Shown: positions 32,084 through 40,031, counted from the first letter of the stretch. The stretch: DNA of 59,330 nucleotides from an uncultured Oscillospiraceae bacterium (GCA_934589525.1 CAKTOB010000016.1:1-59330), one strand, 5' to 3'. Program-made: numbers and translations. The notes: generated by a model not told the origin, from the letters alone.

Positions 32084-33081
32084 GCCAGCACCTCCCGAAG
32101 AGTATGGACCCGGCGGCTGACCTCCTGGAACTGGGCCGGGGTCAGAGACTGGGCCCCGTCACACAGGGCTTTTTCCGGTGCGTTGTGGACTTCAATCATC
32201 AGGCCGTCGGCACCGGCGGCCACGGCGGCGCAGGACATGCTGGAAACCAGCCGGGCCTTGCCGGTTGCATGGCTGGGGTCCGCGATCACGGGAAGATGGC
32301 TCAACTCGTGCAGCACGGGAATGGCGGAAATATCCATGGTATTGCGGGTGTAGGTTTCAAAGGTACGAATGCCCCGCTCGCAGAGGATGACGTTTTCATT
32401 GCCTTCGCTCATAATGTATTCCGCGCTCATAAGCAGCTCCTGCAGGGTATTTGCCAGGCCCCGCTTCAAAAGGATGGGCTTCTTCGTCTTGCCCAGCTCT
32501 TTCAGAAGGTCAAAGTTCTGCATGTTTCGGGCACCTACCTGAATGAGGTCCACATTTTCGAACAGATTCAGAGTATTGATGTTCATGATCTCCGTAACGA
32601 TGGGCAGCCCCGTTTCCTCCTTGGCAACTTCCAGCAGCCGAAGGCCTTCCGCACCCAGGCCCTGGAAAGCGTAGGGGGAGGTTCTGGGCTTGAAGGCCCC
32701 GCCCCGGAGCATGGTCGCGCCGCTTTCCTTTACCGCCTTGGCAATGCCCACCAGCTGCTCCTCGGATTCCACGGAGCAGGGACCGGCAATGATGCCGAAA
32801 TAGCCGCCGCCGATGCGGGTGTTGCCGACTTCCACAATGGTGTCCTTGGGGTGGAATTTCCGGTTCGCCTGCTTGAAGGGCTCCGACACCCGCTTGACGG
32901 ACTCCACCATTTCCAGGGATGCCAGAAGCTCGATGTCCACCCGGCTGGTGTCGCCCACCAGGCCAAGGATGGTCACCTGCTTTCCTTCGGATACATGCAC
33001 ATCCAGGTTCTGATTTTTCAGCCAGGAAATCAGCTGCTCCTTCTGCTCCCGGGTGGTATTGTTTTTTAAAATCGCGATCAT
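32080..33081 (-). CDS. aroF: 3-deoxy-7-phosphoheptulonate (DAHP) synthase with N-terminal regulatory domain
   Basis: First committed step: PEP plus erythrose 4-phosphate. The 333 residues start with a ferredoxin/ACT-like domain of about 70 residues (MIAILKNNTTREQKEQLISW to VESVKRVSEPFK). The KDO8P-synthase-like barrel follows: IAGPCSVESEEQ, GATMLRGGAFKPRTSPYAFQG, QVGARNMQNFDLL, KPILLKRG, CERGIRTFE and PVIADPSHATG. This is the Thermotoga/Bacillus type, in which the N-terminal domain confers feedback inhibition. ATG 33081 follows AAGGAGATGGAG. It is the first structural gene after the attenuator. Confidence 0.96.
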   Translation of the reverse strand: MIAILKNNTTREQKEQLISWLKNQNLDVHVSEGKQVTILGLVGDTSRVDIELLASLEMVESVKRVSEPFKQANRKFHPKDTIVEVGNTRIGGGYFGIIAGPCSVESEEQLVGIAKAVKESGATMLRGGAFKPRTSPYAFQGLGAEGLRLLEVAKEETGLPIVTEIMNINTLNLFENVDLIQVGARNMQNFDLLKELGKTKKPILLKRGLANTLQELLMSAEYIMSEGNENVILCERGIRTFETYTRNTMDISAIPVLHELSHLPVIADPSHATGKARLVSSMSCAAVAAGADGLMIEVHNAPEKALCDGAQSLTPAQFQEVSRRVHTLREVLA

Positions 33082-33097
33082 TTCTCCATCTCCTTGT

Positions 33098-33131
33098 AAA
33101 AATAAAACGCCGCACGGAAATTCGTGCGGCG
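33098..33131 (-). terminator. Intrinsic terminator in the aro operon leader
   Basis: On the minus strand CGCCGCACG (33131-33123) pairs with CGTGCGGCG (33116-33108) around a six-base AATTTC loop, followed by TTTTATTTTT. It sits between the leader peptide and the aroF ribosome site. Its 5' arm and loop are also the partner of the proposed antiterminator. Confidence 0.93.
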
Positions 33132-33178
33132 TAAAGCTTCCTATTTCGATCCCAAAAGAATCGCAGCACAAATTTCTA

Positions 33179-33241
33179 TTACTTTTTTCGGGTAAAAAAG
33201 TAATAGTAGTAATAGAAGTTGGCTGCGAACAGATTCTGCAT
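33179..33241 (-). CDS. Aromatic leader peptide (FYYYYYFF)
   Basis: A 20-codon frame, ATG 33241 to TAA 33179, ten bases after a GGAGG site. Residue 5 is Phe and residues 9-16 read FYYYYYFF, so 9 of 20 residues are Tyr or Phe, with five Tyr codons in a row (TAT and TAC mixed). There is no Trp codon. The peptide precedes an intrinsic terminator and eight genes that make Phe and Tyr precursors. Too short for standard gene finders. Comparable in design to the Phe-rich pheA leader of enteric bacteria, with no sequence similarity. Confidence 0.9.
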   Translation of the reverse strand: MQNLFAANFYYYYYFFTRKK

Positions 33242-33273
33242 TTTGTGTTGTCCTCCAAAAGTGGGATACACAG

Positions 33274-33302
33274 AGTATACCACCGAACGAAGCAAAATGC
33301 AA
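33274..33302 (-). promoter_or_regulatory. Promoter of the aro operon
   Basis: Minus strand -35 TTGCAT (33302-33297), 17-base spacer, -10 TATACT (33279-33274). The start point would be near 33267, about 26 bases before the leader peptide ATG. Confidence 0.82.
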
Positions 33303-33358
33303 GTGGTATCCCAAAAATGTTTTTAGCAAACGAATTTTTGTTTCCACAGAAAAGACAG

Positions 33359-33387
33359 TAGACATTTCCGATAGTTTGTTTTATAAT
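33359..33387 (+). promoter_or_regulatory. Promoter of the helicase gene
   Basis: -35 TAGACA (33359-33364), 17-base spacer, perfect -10 TATAAT (33382-33387), then AAGGAGG before ATG 33424. Confidence 0.75.
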
Positions 33388-33423
33388 TGATAAAAGTTTA
33401 GATGGTGTAAGGAGGTCCCCCTC

Positions 33424-35571
33424 ATGGAGTATCTTTCACAGCTGAATCCAGCCCAGCGGCAGGCCGCTACTACCACGGAAGGATATATCCGTGTGGTGGC
33501 CGGTGCCGGTTCCGGGAAGACCAAGACACTTACCGCCAGGTATCTGTACCTGGTAGATGTTCTGGGCATCTCCACCGCCAATATTCTTTGCGTTACCTTT
33601 ACCAACAAGGCTGCGGCGGAAATGAAAAAGCGGATCCGCAAGCAGCTTCCGGACCGGGACCTGGCCAGGATCACCACCTTTCACGGTTTCTGCGTCAGCC
33701 TTCTGAAAGAGGACAGCCATGTGGTGGGGTACCCAAAAGCCTTTCTCATTATGGATGAGGAAGACAAAAAGGCTATGCTGGCAACGGTTTTTGAAGACCT
33801 GGGCATTACCGGCCGGGACATTACCATTCAGGAAGCCATTGACCACATCGGTTGGCGAAAGGGCGGCAGGGGATATGTCAAAACCCTGGTCGATCCTGAT
33901 CTTGACCATCTTTTAGAACTGACCCGGAGCGCTTCCACCCTAAAGGATAAGATCCTCTACCGGTATTTTTATGAGCAGCGCAAGTGCTTCGCCCTGGATT
34001 TTGACGATCTGGTCTATTTTGCGCTGCATATTTTGAACAGCAGCCGGGAAGTGCTGGAAAAATGGCAGAAGCGGCTGGAATACATCATGGTAGATGAATT
34101 TCAGGACATTGACAAAGACCAGTACGCCCTGGCGGAGCTGCTCTCCGGCTATCACAAAAATCTCTTTGTTGTAGGGGATCCGGACCAGACCATTTACACC
34201 TGGCGGGGTGCCAATGTAAATTTCATTTTGGAATTTCCCAGCCGCCACTCCGGAGCCATCACCATTTACCTCAACGAAAACTATCGCTCCACCCCCCAGA
34301 TTTTGGCGGCCTCCAACGCCCTGATTGGCAAAAACCGGGACCGTCTGGAAAAGCAGCTTACCGCCGTCCGGAAGGATGACCGCAAGCCTCTGTATTTTCA
34401 CGCCAAGACCAGCGCCCTGGAAGCGGACTGGGTCACGGCCAATATGCGCGCGCTCCATGAAGGGGAGGAAGCCCTGTCGTATTCGGATATGGCCGTACTT
34501 TACCGGGCCCATTATGTGTCCCGGGCCCTGGAAGAATCCCTTTTTAAGAACAAAATCCCCTATGTCCTCTATTCCGGCGTGGAGTTCTACAAGCGCAAGG
34601 AAATCAAGGATGTACTGAGCTATCTGCGCATGGTGTATCATCCAGACGACATCAGCTTCCTGCGGACCGTCAATGAACCTCGCAGAGGCGTCGGCCGCAC
34701 ACGAATCGCAACTCTAAAAGCCTACGCCGCCCAGCACGGGGGAACTTTGTATGAGGCCCTTCTTGCCAATCTGGATTCGGATTCCTTCCGCAGAAGCCGT
34801 GCCGGAGAATATGCCCGGCTGATTGAAAAATATCGGGCCATTTTTGAAACCATGGACCTGACAGACCTGCTGGCAGGAGTGCTTCAGGACAGCGGCTACG
34901 AAAACGCCCTGCGTGCGGCAGGGGAGGAGGAACGGCTGGACAATCTGGCGGAACTAAAGCAGGCCATTTTTGAGTTCACCCGTAAGGCAGGGGAGACCGT
35001 GACCCTGGGCAATTATCTGGATCATGCGGCACTGTTTACAAACATGGATACGGAGGAGCGGGCCCAGGCGGTAAAGCTCATGACCATCCACTCCGCCAAG
35101 GGACTGGAGTTTCCCGTAGTGTTCCTCTGTGGGCTATCAGAAGGCATTTTCCCGGGAAAGCGGGCCAACACCAGGGAAAAATTAGAGGAAGAACGGCGGC
35201 TTTGCTATGTGGCCTTTACTAGGTCTCGGGACCGGCTGTTTTTGTCCGATGCGGCAGGGCAGGGCTATGACGGCTCCTTCCGGTATCCCAGCCGGTTTCT
35301 CTTTAACGCGGAGAAGGAAAACGTGGACTATGCCGTTCCCTTAGAGCCGGGACTGGAAGAAAAAACCATGGAACAGATCCGACAGACAGAGGACCTGGGG
35401 CCGCAGCAGCCGGTGCCCTCTGACCTGATTGGCCGCCGGGTCAGTCATCCGGTGTTTGGAGCGGGGAATGTGATCGGCGTCCCCCGGGATGGGCAGGGGC
35501 TGATCGTTCAATTTGACACCATTGTGACCCCAAGAACCTTTTCCGACGCTTCTAAAATCAGTTTCCAATAA
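33424..35571 (+). CDS. UvrD/PcrA/Rep-type ATP-dependent DNA helicase
   Basis: Superfamily 1A 3'-5' DNA helicase of 715 residues. Motifs in order: Q motif LNPAQRQA, motif I VAGAGSGKTKTL (about residues 26-37), Ia VTFTNKAAAEMKKR, Ib TTFHGFC, II VDEFQDID, III GDPDQTIYTWRGAN, IV YRSTPQIL, V MTIHSAKGLEFPVVFL and VI ERRLCYVAFTRSRDRL. It ends with a short tail (SHPVFGAGNVIGV, then VQFD) like the PcrA C-terminus that contacts RNA polymerase. A second PcrA-like helicase is at 54173. This shorter paralogue has a separate, unknown repair role. Confidence 0.93.
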   Translation: MEYLSQLNPAQRQAATTTEGYIRVVAGAGSGKTKTLTARYLYLVDVLGISTANILCVTFTNKAAAEMKKRIRKQLPDRDLARITTFHGFCVSLLKEDSHVVGYPKAFLIMDEEDKKAMLATVFEDLGITGRDITIQEAIDHIGWRKGGRGYVKTLVDPDLDHLLELTRSASTLKDKILYRYFYEQRKCFALDFDDLVYFALHILNSSREVLEKWQKRLEYIMVDEFQDIDKDQYALAELLSGYHKNLFVVGDPDQTIYTWRGANVNFILEFPSRHSGAITIYLNENYRSTPQILAASNALIGKNRDRLEKQLTAVRKDDRKPLYFHAKTSALEADWVTANMRALHEGEEALSYSDMAVLYRAHYVSRALEESLFKNKIPYVLYSGVEFYKRKEIKDVLSYLRMVYHPDDISFLRTVNEPRRGVGRTRIATLKAYAAQHGGTLYEALLANLDSDSFRRSRAGEYARLIEKYRAIFETMDLTDLLAGVLQDSGYENALRAAGEEERLDNLAELKQAIFEFTRKAGETVTLGNYLDHAALFTNMDTEERAQAVKLMTIHSAKGLEFPVVFLCGLSEGIFPGKRANTREKLEEERRLCYVAFTRSRDRLFLSDAAGQGYDGSFRYPSRFLFNAEKENVDYAVPLEPGLEEKTMEQIRQTEDLGPQQPVPSDLIGRRVSHPVFGAGNVIGVPRDGQGLIVQFDTIVTPRTFSDASKISFQ

Positions 35572-35577
35572 CCCCTC

Positions 35578-35606
35578 TTGTAATTTTCCCGAAACCATTG
35601 TATAAT
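35578..35606 (+). promoter_or_regulatory. Promoter inside a terminator hairpin
   Basis: -35 TTGTAA (35578-35583), 17-base spacer, perfect -10 TATAAT (35601-35606). The -10 lies in the 5' arm of the terminator at 35588-35652. Starts near 35613 would lack that arm and so escape the terminator. Confidence 0.6.
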
Positions 35607-35652
35607 AAGGTATGTTCATACGTCTTATTATGCTGGTTTCGGGGCTTTTTTC
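35588..35652 (+). terminator. Long terminator hairpin after the helicase gene
   Basis: CCCGAAACCA (35588-35597) pairs with TGGTTTCGGG (35634-35643). Further ATAATAAG/CTTATTAT pairing and a GTATG/CATAC apex lie inside, followed by GCTTTTTTT. Unusually long and A/T-rich in the middle. Confidence 0.85.
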
Positions 35653-35680
35653 TCACCGGCAAGTAAAGGAGCCGTTGCCC

Positions 35681-36814
35681 ATGGGCAGACACAGAAAAGA
35701 ACAACTGAATATTGCCATGCTGGGCCAGAAACGGGTTCCCTCCCGGGAGGGAGGCGTAGAGGTGGTGGTGGAAGAGCTTTCCACCCGGATGGTGGCCTTG
35801 GGCCATCGGGTCACCTGCTACAATCGTTCCGGCCATCATATCAGCGGCAAGGAATTTGACACCGAGACCTTAAAAACCTATAAGGGCATCCGGCTGAAAA
35901 CCGTACCAACGGTCAACCGGAAGGGCTTTGCCGCCATGACCTCCTCTGTATTCGGGGCGCTGTTTTGCGCTTTTTCACCCTATGATGTGGTGCATTTCCA
36001 TGCGGAAGGTCCCTGCGCCATGCTGTGGCTGCCGAAGCTTTTTGGGAAGCGCTGTATTGCCACCATCCACGGCATTGACTGGCAGCGGGCAAAATGGGGG
36101 GGACTTGCCAGCCGCTATATAAAGTTTGGTGAATGGGTGGCGGTCCATTGCGCTGATGAGATCATCGTTCTGTCTCAGAATGTGCAGAATTACTTCCAGG
36201 ATACCTACGGCCGGAAAACCGTCTTTATTCCCAACGGCATCGGTCGCCCCCTGCGCTGCGAGCCGGAGGAAATCACCGCCCTCTATGGTCTTCAGAAAAA
36301 CGAATACATCCTGTTTCTGGGACGTTTGGTGCCGGAAAAAGGCCTTGCGAACCTGGTTCAGGCCTTCCGGCAGGTAAAAACCGATAAAAAATTGGTGATT
36401 GCCGGAGGCAGTTCCGATTCCGGTGTCTTTAAGCGGGAGCTCATCGCCCTGGCCGACGGAGATGACCGGATCTTGTTTACGGATTTTGTTCAGGGACGGC
36501 CCCTGGAAGAGCTCTACAGCAATGCCTATTTTTACACCCTGCCCTCGGACCTGGAGGGCATGCCTTTGAGCCTTTTGGAGGCAATGAGCTATGGCAATGC
36601 CTGCCTGGTTTCTGATATTCCGGAATGCACCGAAGTGGTCAAAGATCATGCCGTGACCTTCCGAAAAAGGGACCGGGACGATTTGCGGGAAAAGATGCAA
36701 ATGCTCTGCGATTCCCCGGATACCGTGGCCCAGTTCAAGGAAGGTGCCTGCGAATATATTCTTGGAAAATACAATTGGGATGATGTGGTTCAGCAAACAC
36801 TGGCCCTGTATTAA
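35681..36814 (+). CDS. GT4 family glycosyltransferase
   Basis: A 377-residue GT-B enzyme. After a short basic N-terminus come NIAMLGQKRVPSREGGVEVVVEELSTRM, HFHAEGPCAMLWLPKLFGKRCIATIHGIDW, the donor domain YILFLGRLVPEKGLANLVQAF and PSDLEGMPLSLLEAMSYGNACLVSD with the E-x7-E pattern. Related to capsule and exopolysaccharide glycosyltransferases; the sugar is unknown. ATG 35681 has AAAGGAG nine bases before it; the earlier frame start has none. First of three genes (GT4, GT4, radical SAM) with tiny gaps. Confidence 0.87.
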   Translation: MGRHRKEQLNIAMLGQKRVPSREGGVEVVVEELSTRMVALGHRVTCYNRSGHHISGKEFDTETLKTYKGIRLKTVPTVNRKGFAAMTSSVFGALFCAFSPYDVVHFHAEGPCAMLWLPKLFGKRCIATIHGIDWQRAKWGGLASRYIKFGEWVAVHCADEIIVLSQNVQNYFQDTYGRKTVFIPNGIGRPLRCEPEEITALYGLQKNEYILFLGRLVPEKGLANLVQAFRQVKTDKKLVIAGGSSDSGVFKRELIALADGDDRILFTDFVQGRPLEELYSNAYFYTLPSDLEGMPLSLLEAMSYGNACLVSDIPECTEVVKDHAVTFRKRDRDDLREKMQMLCDSPDTVAQFKEGACEYILGKYNWDDVVQQTLALY

Positions 36815-36823
36815 GGAGAATCT

Positions 36824-38062
36824 ATGAAAATTCTCATGATCAACAAGTTTCTGCACCCCAATGGAGGGTCGGAAACCTATATTTTCCGGCTGGGTGCCTA
36901 CCTACAGTCACAGGGCCATGAGGTCCAGTATTTCGGCATGGAGCACTCCGGCCGCTGTGTGGGCAACCGTGTCAATGCCTATACAGAGGATATGGATTTT
37001 CACGGTGGTTCCAAGCTTGCAAAGCTTCTTTATCCCGTGAAGACCATTTATTCCTCCGATGCCCGCAAAAAGCTGCGGCAGGTTCTGGAGGATTTTCAGC
37101 CGGATGTTTGCCATTTGAACAACTTCAACTTCCAGTTGACACCCAGCATTCTGCTGGAGTTGCGAAATTGGAAGAAGGAAGGGCATCCCTGTCGAGTGGT
37201 CTATACCGCCCACGACTATCAGCTGGTTTGCCCGGACCACCTGTGCCGAAACCCCGTAACCGGGGAGAACTGTGAGAAATGCCTGGGCGGACATTTTGAG
37301 AATTGTCTCAAGGGCCGGTGCATTCACGGCTCCCGGGCCAAAAGTCTCATTGGCATGCTGGAGGCCCGGATTTGGAACGGAAACCGGGTGTATGAAAACA
37401 TCGACACCATCCTGTGCTGCTCCGAATTTATGAAGACGAAGCTGGATACCAGCCCGGTGCTGGCCTCCAAAACCGTTGCCCTTCACAATTTTGTGGAGGA
37501 TATTCCCTGGAAGGAAACCCAAAAGAAGGACTATGTGCTGTATTTTGGAAGATTCAGCCAGGAAAAGGGCGTTGAGACATTGATCGAAGCCTGCAAGGCC
37601 CTGCCCCAGATCCCCTTTGTGTTTGCCGGGACCGGCCCCCTGGAAAGTCTGGTTTCCCAGGCACCCAATATCCAGAACATGGGTTTTTTACAGGGAAGCG
37701 CCCTAGAAACAGTGGTGCGTCAGGCTCGGTTCTCCGTTTGCCCCTCGGAGTGCTATGAAAACTGTCCTTTTTCCGTTATGGAAAGCCAGCAATACGTTAC
37801 CCCGGTGGTGGGTGCCCGCATTGGGGGCATTCCGGAGCTCATTCAGGAAGGGAAGACGGGCGTGCTGTTTGAAAGCGGCAATGCAGACCAGCTCCAGCAG
37901 ACGATCCTTGGGCTGTGGGAGTCTCCCGCGGTTCTGGACCGGATGAGTGAAAACTGCCGGAACCTTCCTTTTGACACTTTGCCCGTTTATTACCGGAAAC
38001 TCATGAAAATATACCGAGGAAGCACCGACAAGCCTTCCCAGGAGGAGAACATTCATGGCTAA
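36824..38062 (+). CDS. GT4 family glycosyltransferase with cysteine-rich insert
   Basis: A 412-residue GT-B enzyme starting MKILMINKFLHPNGGSETYIFRLG. Between the acceptor-domain block VVYTAHDYQLVCPDH and residue about 175 lies an insert with seven cysteines (from VCPDHLC to KGRCIHG), possibly a metal site. The donor domain has YVLYFGRFSQEKGVETLI and SECYENCPFSVMESQQYVTPVVG. It follows the first GT4 gene by nine bases, and its last eight bases overlap the radical SAM gene, whose ribosome site GGAGGAG is inside this coding region. Confidence 0.87.
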   Translation: MKILMINKFLHPNGGSETYIFRLGAYLQSQGHEVQYFGMEHSGRCVGNRVNAYTEDMDFHGGSKLAKLLYPVKTIYSSDARKKLRQVLEDFQPDVCHLNNFNFQLTPSILLELRNWKKEGHPCRVVYTAHDYQLVCPDHLCRNPVTGENCEKCLGGHFENCLKGRCIHGSRAKSLIGMLEARIWNGNRVYENIDTILCCSEFMKTKLDTSPVLASKTVALHNFVEDIPWKETQKKDYVLYFGRFSQEKGVETLIEACKALPQIPFVFAGTGPLESLVSQAPNIQNMGFLQGSALETVVRQARFSVCPSECYENCPFSVMESQQYVTPVVGARIGGIPELIQEGKTGVLFESGNADQLQQTILGLWESPAVLDRMSENCRNLPFDTLPVYYRKLMKIYRGSTDKPSQEENIHG

Positions 38063-39233
38063 TCAGAAGAAACTCAACGGCACCGTCATTGTGACCTACC
38101 GCTGCAACGCAAGGTGCTCCATGTGCAACCGCTATAAGGCCCCCTCCAAGCCGGAGGAGGAGCTGACACTGGATACCATCCGCAAGCTGCCCCCCATGTA
38201 CTTTACCAACATCACCGGCGGTGAGCCCTTTATTCGGAAAGACCTGCCGGACATTGTCCGGGAGCTGTACAAGAAAAGCGACCGCATCGTCATCTCCACC
38301 AACGGCTTCTTTACGGACCGAATCGTGGAGCTGTGCAAGGAATTTCCCCAAATCGGCATCCGTATTTCCATCGAAGGCCTGGAAGAGACCAACAATGCCA
38401 TCCGGGGCCTGCCCAACGGCTATCAGAGAGGCTATGAGACCCTGAAAACCCTGCGGGAAATGGGCATGAAGGACGTGGGCTTCGGCATGACGGTCCAGGA
38501 TCAAAACGCCAAGGACCTGGTGCCTCTTTATAGGATATCCGATGAAATGGGCATGGAATTTGCCACAGCCACCCTGCACAACAGCTTCTATTTCGTGGAG
38601 TCCAAAAACATCATCCACGATCGGCCCATGGTCGCCAAAAACTTTGAAGACCTGACCAACGCGCTTTTGCGGAGCTCCAGCCCCAAAAAGTGGTTCCGGG
38701 CCTATTTTAACCATGGCCTTATCAACTATCTCTATTCCCAGCCCAGGCTGCTGCCCTGCGATATGAGCTTCGACACCTTCTTCATTGACCCCTACGGAGA
38801 TGTGATGCCCTGCAACGGCACCAAGGACAAGGAGGTCATGGGCAACCTGAACACCCAGAGCTGGGAGGAGCTGTGGAACAGCCCCCAGGCTGAGGCCGTG
38901 CGGAAAAAGGTACGCTGCTGTGACCGGAATTGCTGGATGATCGGCTCTGTGAGCCCGGCTATGCACAAGTATATCTGGAAGCCTGCCGCCTGGGTCCTGT
39001 GGCATAAGGCCAAGTCCCTGTTCACGAAACACCCCTACTCCATGTACGAGCTGAAAATCTGCCGGGACTACCGTGACGGCAAGGTCAACAAGGAGACGCT
39101 TGACAAATGCAGCACCTGTGATTTAAGCTGTGATGCCTCCAACGGTTTGAGCCAAGCCTCCCAAGAGCAGCTCAAAGACTATTCCGGTGAGGAAATCGTA
39201 GCCCGGGATATTGCCAAGCAATTTGGAGAATAA
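38055..39233 (+). CDS. Radical SAM/SPASM domain protein
   Basis: A 392-residue radical SAM enzyme: CNARCSMC (CxxxCxxC) at about residues 17-24, NITGGEPFIRKDL, ISTNGFFTD and RISIEGLEE. The C-terminal SPASM-type cysteines appear as LPCDMSF, DVMPCNGTKD, VRCCDRNCWM and CSTCDLSCDAS, enough for one or two extra clusters. Translation is coupled to the upstream GT4 gene by an eight-base overlap. The substrate may be a sugar or lipid-linked glycan, or a peptide; no small precursor peptide gene was found nearby. Confidence 0.87.
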   Translation: MANQKKLNGTVIVTYRCNARCSMCNRYKAPSKPEEELTLDTIRKLPPMYFTNITGGEPFIRKDLPDIVRELYKKSDRIVISTNGFFTDRIVELCKEFPQIGIRISIEGLEETNNAIRGLPNGYQRGYETLKTLREMGMKDVGFGMTVQDQNAKDLVPLYRISDEMGMEFATATLHNSFYFVESKNIIHDRPMVAKNFEDLTNALLRSSSPKKWFRAYFNHGLINYLYSQPRLLPCDMSFDTFFIDPYGDVMPCNGTKDKEVMGNLNTQSWEELWNSPQAEAVRKKVRCCDRNCWMIGSVSPAMHKYIWKPAAWVLWHKAKSLFTKHPYSMYELKICRDYRDGKVNKETLDKCSTCDLSCDASNGLSQASQEQLKDYSGEEIVARDIAKQFGE

Positions 39234-39240
39234 AGGAAAA

Positions 39241-39275
39241 ATGCAGGAACGGCAAAAACGGTTCCTGCATTTTTT
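39241..39275 (+). terminator. Intrinsic terminator of the GT4-GT4-radical SAM unit
   Basis: ATGCAGGAAC (39241-39250) pairs with GTTCCTGCAT (39261-39270), followed by TTTTT. The AAAA before the stem suggests possible use by the convergent HD gene as well. Confidence 0.9.
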
Positions 39276-39293
39276 GATAGGCCCTAATAGGAC

Positions 39294-39881
39294 TTATCCT
39301 TCACCAAGAGTCTGCATTTCTTCCTGAACCGACGCTTCGCAGCTGCGCATGGCCAGAATCGTCTTTTCCATCAGCGTATCCAGGGTCCAGCCCAAACGCT
39401 CTGCTCCTTGGGTGATGACCTCCCGGGAACAGCCTGCGGCAAATTTCTTGTCCTTAAATTTCTTTTTCAGACTGGATACCTCCAGGTCCATGACGCTTTT
39501 GCTGGGCCGCATCCGTGCCGCCGCGCCGATCAGCCCCGTCAATTCGTCCACGGCAAAGAGCACCTTCTCCATGGGAAGCACCGGCTCCACGTCACAGCAC
39601 AGCCCATAGCCGTGGGAGCAGACCCCATGGATAAACTCCGGCTCGGCGTGAATTTCCCCCAGCAGTTCCGGCGCCTTCAGGCAATGCTCCTGGGGATATT
39701 TTTCAAAATCCACATCATGGAGCAATCCCACCAGGCTCCAAAAATGAACATCCTCTCCCAGTTCCTGGGCAAAATAAGCCATACATCCCTCTACCGTCAG
39801 TCCATGAAGAATATGAAACGGTTCCTGGTTGTATTTTTGCAGCAGCTCCAAGGCTTGATTTCTTGTAATATTTGTATGCAT
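39294..39881 (-). CDS. HD domain protein (predicted phosphohydrolase)
   Basis: A 195-residue HD-superfamily protein. HILHGLTVEGCM and LLHDVDFEKYPQEHC give the H...HD metal ligands, FIHGVCSHGYG adds histidines, and AVDELTGLI supplies the final aspartate. Proteins of this kind are usually small nucleotide or phosphate-ester hydrolases; the substrate is unknown. It has a good divergent promoter (39938). Confidence 0.83.
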   Translation of the reverse strand: MHTNITRNQALELLQKYNQEPFHILHGLTVEGCMAYFAQELGEDVHFWSLVGLLHDVDFEKYPQEHCLKAPELLGEIHAEPEFIHGVCSHGYGLCCDVEPVLPMEKVLFAVDELTGLIGAAARMRPSKSVMDLEVSSLKKKFKDKKFAAGCSREVITQGAERLGWTLDTLMEKTILAMRSCEASVQEEMQTLGEG

Positions 39882-39937
39882 TTCTGATCAGTCCTTCCGG
39901 TGTTTGCTCCTCCGGGTTTCCGGAGGGGATGCTCTAC

Positions 39938-39966
39938 ATTGTAGTTTTCCGAAAGGCCCTTGTCAA
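39938..39966 (-). promoter_or_regulatory. Promoter of the HD gene
   Basis: Minus strand perfect -35 TTGACA (39966-39961), 17-base spacer, -10 TACAAT (39943-39938). The leader holds a CTCCGGAAACCCGGAG hairpin. Confidence 0.82.
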
Positions 39967-39967
39967 C

Positions 39968-39996
39968 TTGCAATGGTGATTTTTTTCTGTTATACT
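39968..39996 (+). promoter_or_regulatory. Promoter of the Mbeg1-like gene
   Basis: -35 TTGCAA (39968-39973), 17-base spacer, -10 TATACT (39991-39996). It is back to back with the HD promoter: only one base separates the two -35 boxes. Confidence 0.75.
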
Positions 39997-40031
39997 GAAC
40001 GCAAACTTCTGCTTATAAAGGGGGCTTCACC

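Larger units (their letters stand above)
33098..33256 (-). promoter_or_regulatory. Tyr/Phe transcription attenuator of the aro operon
   Basis: In transcript order: GGAGG (33256-33252); leader peptide (33241-33179); a perfect 13-bp stem with its 5' arm in the last Tyr and Phe codons (33206-33194) and its 3' arm spanning the stop region (33188-33176); a segment at 33176-33162 that can pair with the terminator 5' arm and loop at 33131-33117 (13 Watson-Crick pairs, one G-U, one mismatch of 15); then the terminator. The antiterminator and terminator are mutually exclusive. Inferred logic: a ribosome waiting at Tyr codons leaves 33176-33162 free and favours readthrough; a ribosome reaching the stop codon covers it and favours termination. 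Confidence 0.88.

Noticed and set aside
33082..33258. A 59-codon N-terminal extension of aroF running through the leader
   Set aside because: The frame is open by chance through the attenuator. The extension would cross the intrinsic terminator, starts at TTG on top of the GGAGG used by the leader peptide, and has no match to DAHP synthases. ATG 33081 has a strong ribosome site.
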